A DNA stretch of 64,000 nucleotides, taken from Diabrotica undecimpunctata (Eukaryota; Arthropoda; Insecta; Coleoptera; Chrysomelidae). Location of the stretch: the NCBI RefSeq assembly GCF_040954645.1, contig NC_092810.1, positions 70,120,660-70,184,659 on the forward strand. The letters are read 5' to 3'. The translations under genes were made by a program, and so were the position numbers. The notes under the pieces are model-generated. The model was not told where the DNA came from, made no database searches, and saw only the letters and a program-made list of their open reading frames with translations. Shown piece by piece: positions 61,389 to 64,000 of this stretch. The first letter of the stretch is position 1; every line of letters starts with the position of its first letter.

Positions 61389-62442
61389 TTAAAATATTGG
61401 TAGAACTGCAGTATGAACCTACAATTATGTTTAATTGTTAACATCATGTTACAAGCCTCCCATTGCGGCTGTTCGCACTTTTTAATTAAATAATCATTTG
61501 TTAATGTTATGTGAGCAAGTCTGTGTTCTCGAGCTAGGTAACACATTCCATGGCACTATAAAGGGTTTCGCTTGCCGTAAATTAGCGTCTGATTCACTTT
61601 ATCGATCTGGCCATGCTCGCGATATAGACTGTTTAATGAACACTTTCATATTATTTGATAACGATATATCTGTAATTTTAGAACTATCACTAACTATCCC
61701 GTCTCTCCCAGTATAGTCCGCTATTTCTCTGCATTATATTCTTACAAGAAATGGGATCCAGATGATATTTAAAGCATTTTAACTTTATTTTAATTTATAT
61801 AAGCTATGTGTAAGAGCTAAGTGCAAGAGCACTTTAGGAAATAGGGAGATGAGGAGCATTTATTACCACACCTTTAGTTATTTTTGAACCATCTTTCTAG
61901 TAAAATAAGTGGAATTCTTATAAGAGTGAGTTCGATGTTGCTTGATAGCATGTATTTTACACAAGGTTAATTATAATCACGTACATACGGTTAAAATTAA
62001 AAAAAGTTAATATTGAACTTATGAAATTAGTACTTTATTTTTTGAAAACAAGATTTTGCAGAAAGGGTTTTTGATGAACGTATTTGTATCGTATACGTAT
62101 TTTGTATCGTATTTGATGTACAATTTGGGAATTTTAATTTTATCTGTACCTACCTATTTTAATTTAATATGTTAGGCTAAGATAAGCTCTCCTAAGTAAA
62201 GTTCGTTAGCTTCCCGGAGTAAAATTTCAACAAATGCTATACAAAAGCTCCCAAGCATATTCTAATTGCTGTGTTAAGGAAGTTTTTTAACTCAGTATTA
62301 TTCGAACTTCCGAAGCGATAGGTCGACAATAATAAGCGCCCAGTGTGTTTTGCCACTAATTAGCTCGATTTTAAATTAGTACAGGTGATTCAAAGTTTGA
62401 CATTAACTCAGTGTAATAAATAAGTCTATAACCGACCCCCCC
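61389..62442. other. Spacer, probable 5'UTR of jockey-like element at right
   Basis: Plus-strand frame 61498-61716 starts at a non-ATG codon and has no recognisable domain. About 62200-62442 may be the 5'UTR of the next element; the element's 5' end is not defined. Confidence 0.4.
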
Positions 62443-63882
62443 ATGGGGGGCGCGATTTCCCCAGACACGCCAATAGGTGATTTAAACTTTTCATGTGTTA
62501 GTGATAATAGTGAAATGTATGTTACTGAATCCAGTTTAATCGAAAATTTTGATGATTCGACTGCAAAAACTGCGAATAAAACGAGTGACCGTACTACAAC
62601 ATTGCAAGAACCAGAAATAACACAAAAAGCAGTAGCGATAAAATTTTTCAACGTCAAATCAGATAAGTACAATTTTAATAATGTTTATGTTTATATAGAA
62701 AAAACAAACAATAAAAATATAGGCCGTTTGCATCCCTTAACTGTCGCGCATATTTTACATAAAAAGTTGAATATTCATAATATTATTGAAATTAAAGGCA
62801 TTGGAAAAAAAAGAATTTAAGTTCTGTTAAGGTCTATTTCTGATGCAAATAATTTGGTTAAAAATTTAAAGTTAAAAAATGAAAATTTGGTAGGTTATAT
62901 TCCTAATCATCTACTAGAAATTAAAGGTCTAATCAGAGATGTTGATACCCAATACGATGAAAATTATTTGTTAGATAACAGTGAATCTCCCTTCCCCATA
63001 TTAGGTTTTAAACGAACTTTTAAAAGGGTTGACACGGAAGGAAAAACTAACTATTTACCGAAAAGGACTGTAATAGTCACCTTTGAGGGAAATATTTTAC
63101 CTAGCTACATTGCAATAAATAGTGTATTTTTTCCTATGGAAACCTATATTGGCAAGGTCACTCAGTGTTATAATTGTTTGAGATTTGGACATATCTCCAA
63201 GCAGTGTCGCAGTACACAGACACATTGCATAAAATATGGGAAAACCAAAAATAAAGATCATGCGTGCCAGGATAAAGATATTCAGTGCATCCATTGCAAT
63301 AGTAAGGATCATGTATCCATTTCCAAGAAATGTCCAAAATATGAACTGCAGAAGAAGATCAAAAACGTAATGATTGAGCAAAAAACTTCTTTCATCGAGG
63401 CAAAAACTTACTGTGAAACATCCTTCTCGGGATTGTTCACTCAGAATAGATATTCCACACTAGAATATATCGGAAATAGTTTTTCTCCCCTGCCACCATT
63501 CACAAAAAATTCAACCCCTTCTGCTGCCACACAAGTAGTCACGTGTAGAAATCAAAATATATCATCAAATAATACATCTTAACCCTCCTCAAGTCACTAT
63601 AGTATAGCGAAAAAACGAAAATTAATCTCTTCTACCCCACAGTCCCCACATAATGCACCTATGTTTCCTTTTAATTTTGGCCCCACTAGACCCCTTCCTG
63701 CTAATTTAAACATCCCTAATTGTCAAAATAAACCAGATCAGACAGTTTTACAAACACTTATTTCCAACTACATTTTTAATTTAATCACAAATATTCAAAC
63801 TGTAGATGATATAAAAACAATAAGTCAAGATACTATTTACCATGGAATAAAAACGATTTTGGAGGATATTATCAATAAATAA
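62443..63882 (+). pseudogene. Jockey-like LINE ORF1 (gag-like), two stops
   Basis: A genuine ATG at 62443 starts MGGAISPDTPIGDLNFSC. Stops fall at 62818-62820 and 63580-63582; otherwise the frame runs to TAA 63880-63882. The middle reads GYIPNHLLEIKGLIRDVDTQ, FKRTFKRVDTEGKTNYLPKR and TVIVTFEGNILPSYIAI, a jockey-type RNA-binding region. Three knuckles follow: CYNCLRFGHISKQC, CIKYGKTKNKDHAC (second Cys replaced by Tyr) and CIHCNSKDHVSISKKC. ORF1 proteins of this kind coat element RNA. With only two nonsense codons in about 480 and a good endonuclease start just downstream, this copy is comparatively young. Confidence 0.85.
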
Positions 63883-63896
63883 CATCTTCACAGAAC

Positions 63897-64000
63897 TTTA
63901 AATTTTGCAAATCATTAAAAATTTTGCAATGGAACGCTCGATTCGTTGTTTCGAATAAAAACAGTTTACTTCATTTTTTAATAACTGAAAATATTGACAT
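63897..64000 (+). pseudogene. Jockey-like LINE ORF2, start of endonuclease (cut by window)
   Basis: It reads LKILQWNARFVVSNKNSLLH, then FLITENID, running off the right edge. KILQWNARS...K..L...L....ID is the opening of jockey-type endonucleases; the Asn of QWN is a catalytic-site residue. The initiating ATG is not evident in this frame. The domain continues beyond the window. Confidence 0.8.

Overview
This window looks like a repeat-dominated piece of a nuclear insect genome. It is very AT-rich, carries long (TA)n tracts, and its transposon families (CFDP2-type and I/jockey-like non-LTR elements, Penelope-like elements, piggyBac, ZBED-type hAT) are typical of large beetle or aphid genomes. 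A beetle is my best guess, but nothing here fixes the species. I found no host protein-coding gene, tRNA or rRNA. Almost every recognisable coding stretch is a transposon remnant. Many of the longest open frames are only translated (TA)n or (CA)n repeats.

Layout. 1-5 kb: microsatellites around a perfect inverted repeat (482-base arms, 2001-2990) made of two Penelope-like 3' ends, plus a 124-bp LINE tail with a 13-bp target-site duplication (TSD). 5.8-10.3 kb: a nearly full-length minus-strand endonuclease/RT retrotransposon (family A), a second endonuclease relic and a LINE C-terminus. 11-13.3 kb: a Penelope-like element with inverted terminal repeats. 15.4-18.7 kb: endonuclease, RT and RNase H relics. 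20.7-21.7 kb: a foldback MITE carrying a nested family A insertion. 23.5-29.9 kb: RTE-like RT, another LINE relic, a piggyBac transposase, and an RT tail with RNase H. 30.8-35.4 kb: an I-like retrotransposon with an open ORF1 and a broken ORF2. 35.6-36.6 kb: a 5'-truncated family A copy with a 12-bp TSD. 38-41.6 kb: a hAT relic with a readable intron, an I-like ORF1 relic, and a LINE ending in (TA)n. 42.8-47.3 kb: an endonuclease/RT relic apparently split by a multi-exon transposase-like pseudogene and by another LINE. 48-57.7 kb: further RT relics and a 199-bp palindrome. 55-60.3 kb: three scattered repeats with hammerhead-like cores. 61 kb: a 214-bp tandem duplication. 62.4 kb to the right edge: a jockey-like ORF1 followed by the start of its ORF2.

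How it fits together. At least five non-LTR 3'-end types can be told apart by tail: (GAA)n for family A, (ATG/GAT)n for family D, (TA)n for the 41 kb element, and RNase H plus Cys/His knuckle ends for two I-like groups. Four insertions have TSDs that I checked base by base (13, 8, 12 and 10 bp); two of these interrupt older repeats. Most copies carry stops and frameshifts. The least damaged are the I-like ORF1 (30.8-32.2 kb), the 29 kb RNase H region, the 35.6 kb insertion and the jockey-like element at the right edge. The most unusual structures are the perfect Penelope inverted repeat, the recurring hammerhead-like motifs and the nested insertions.
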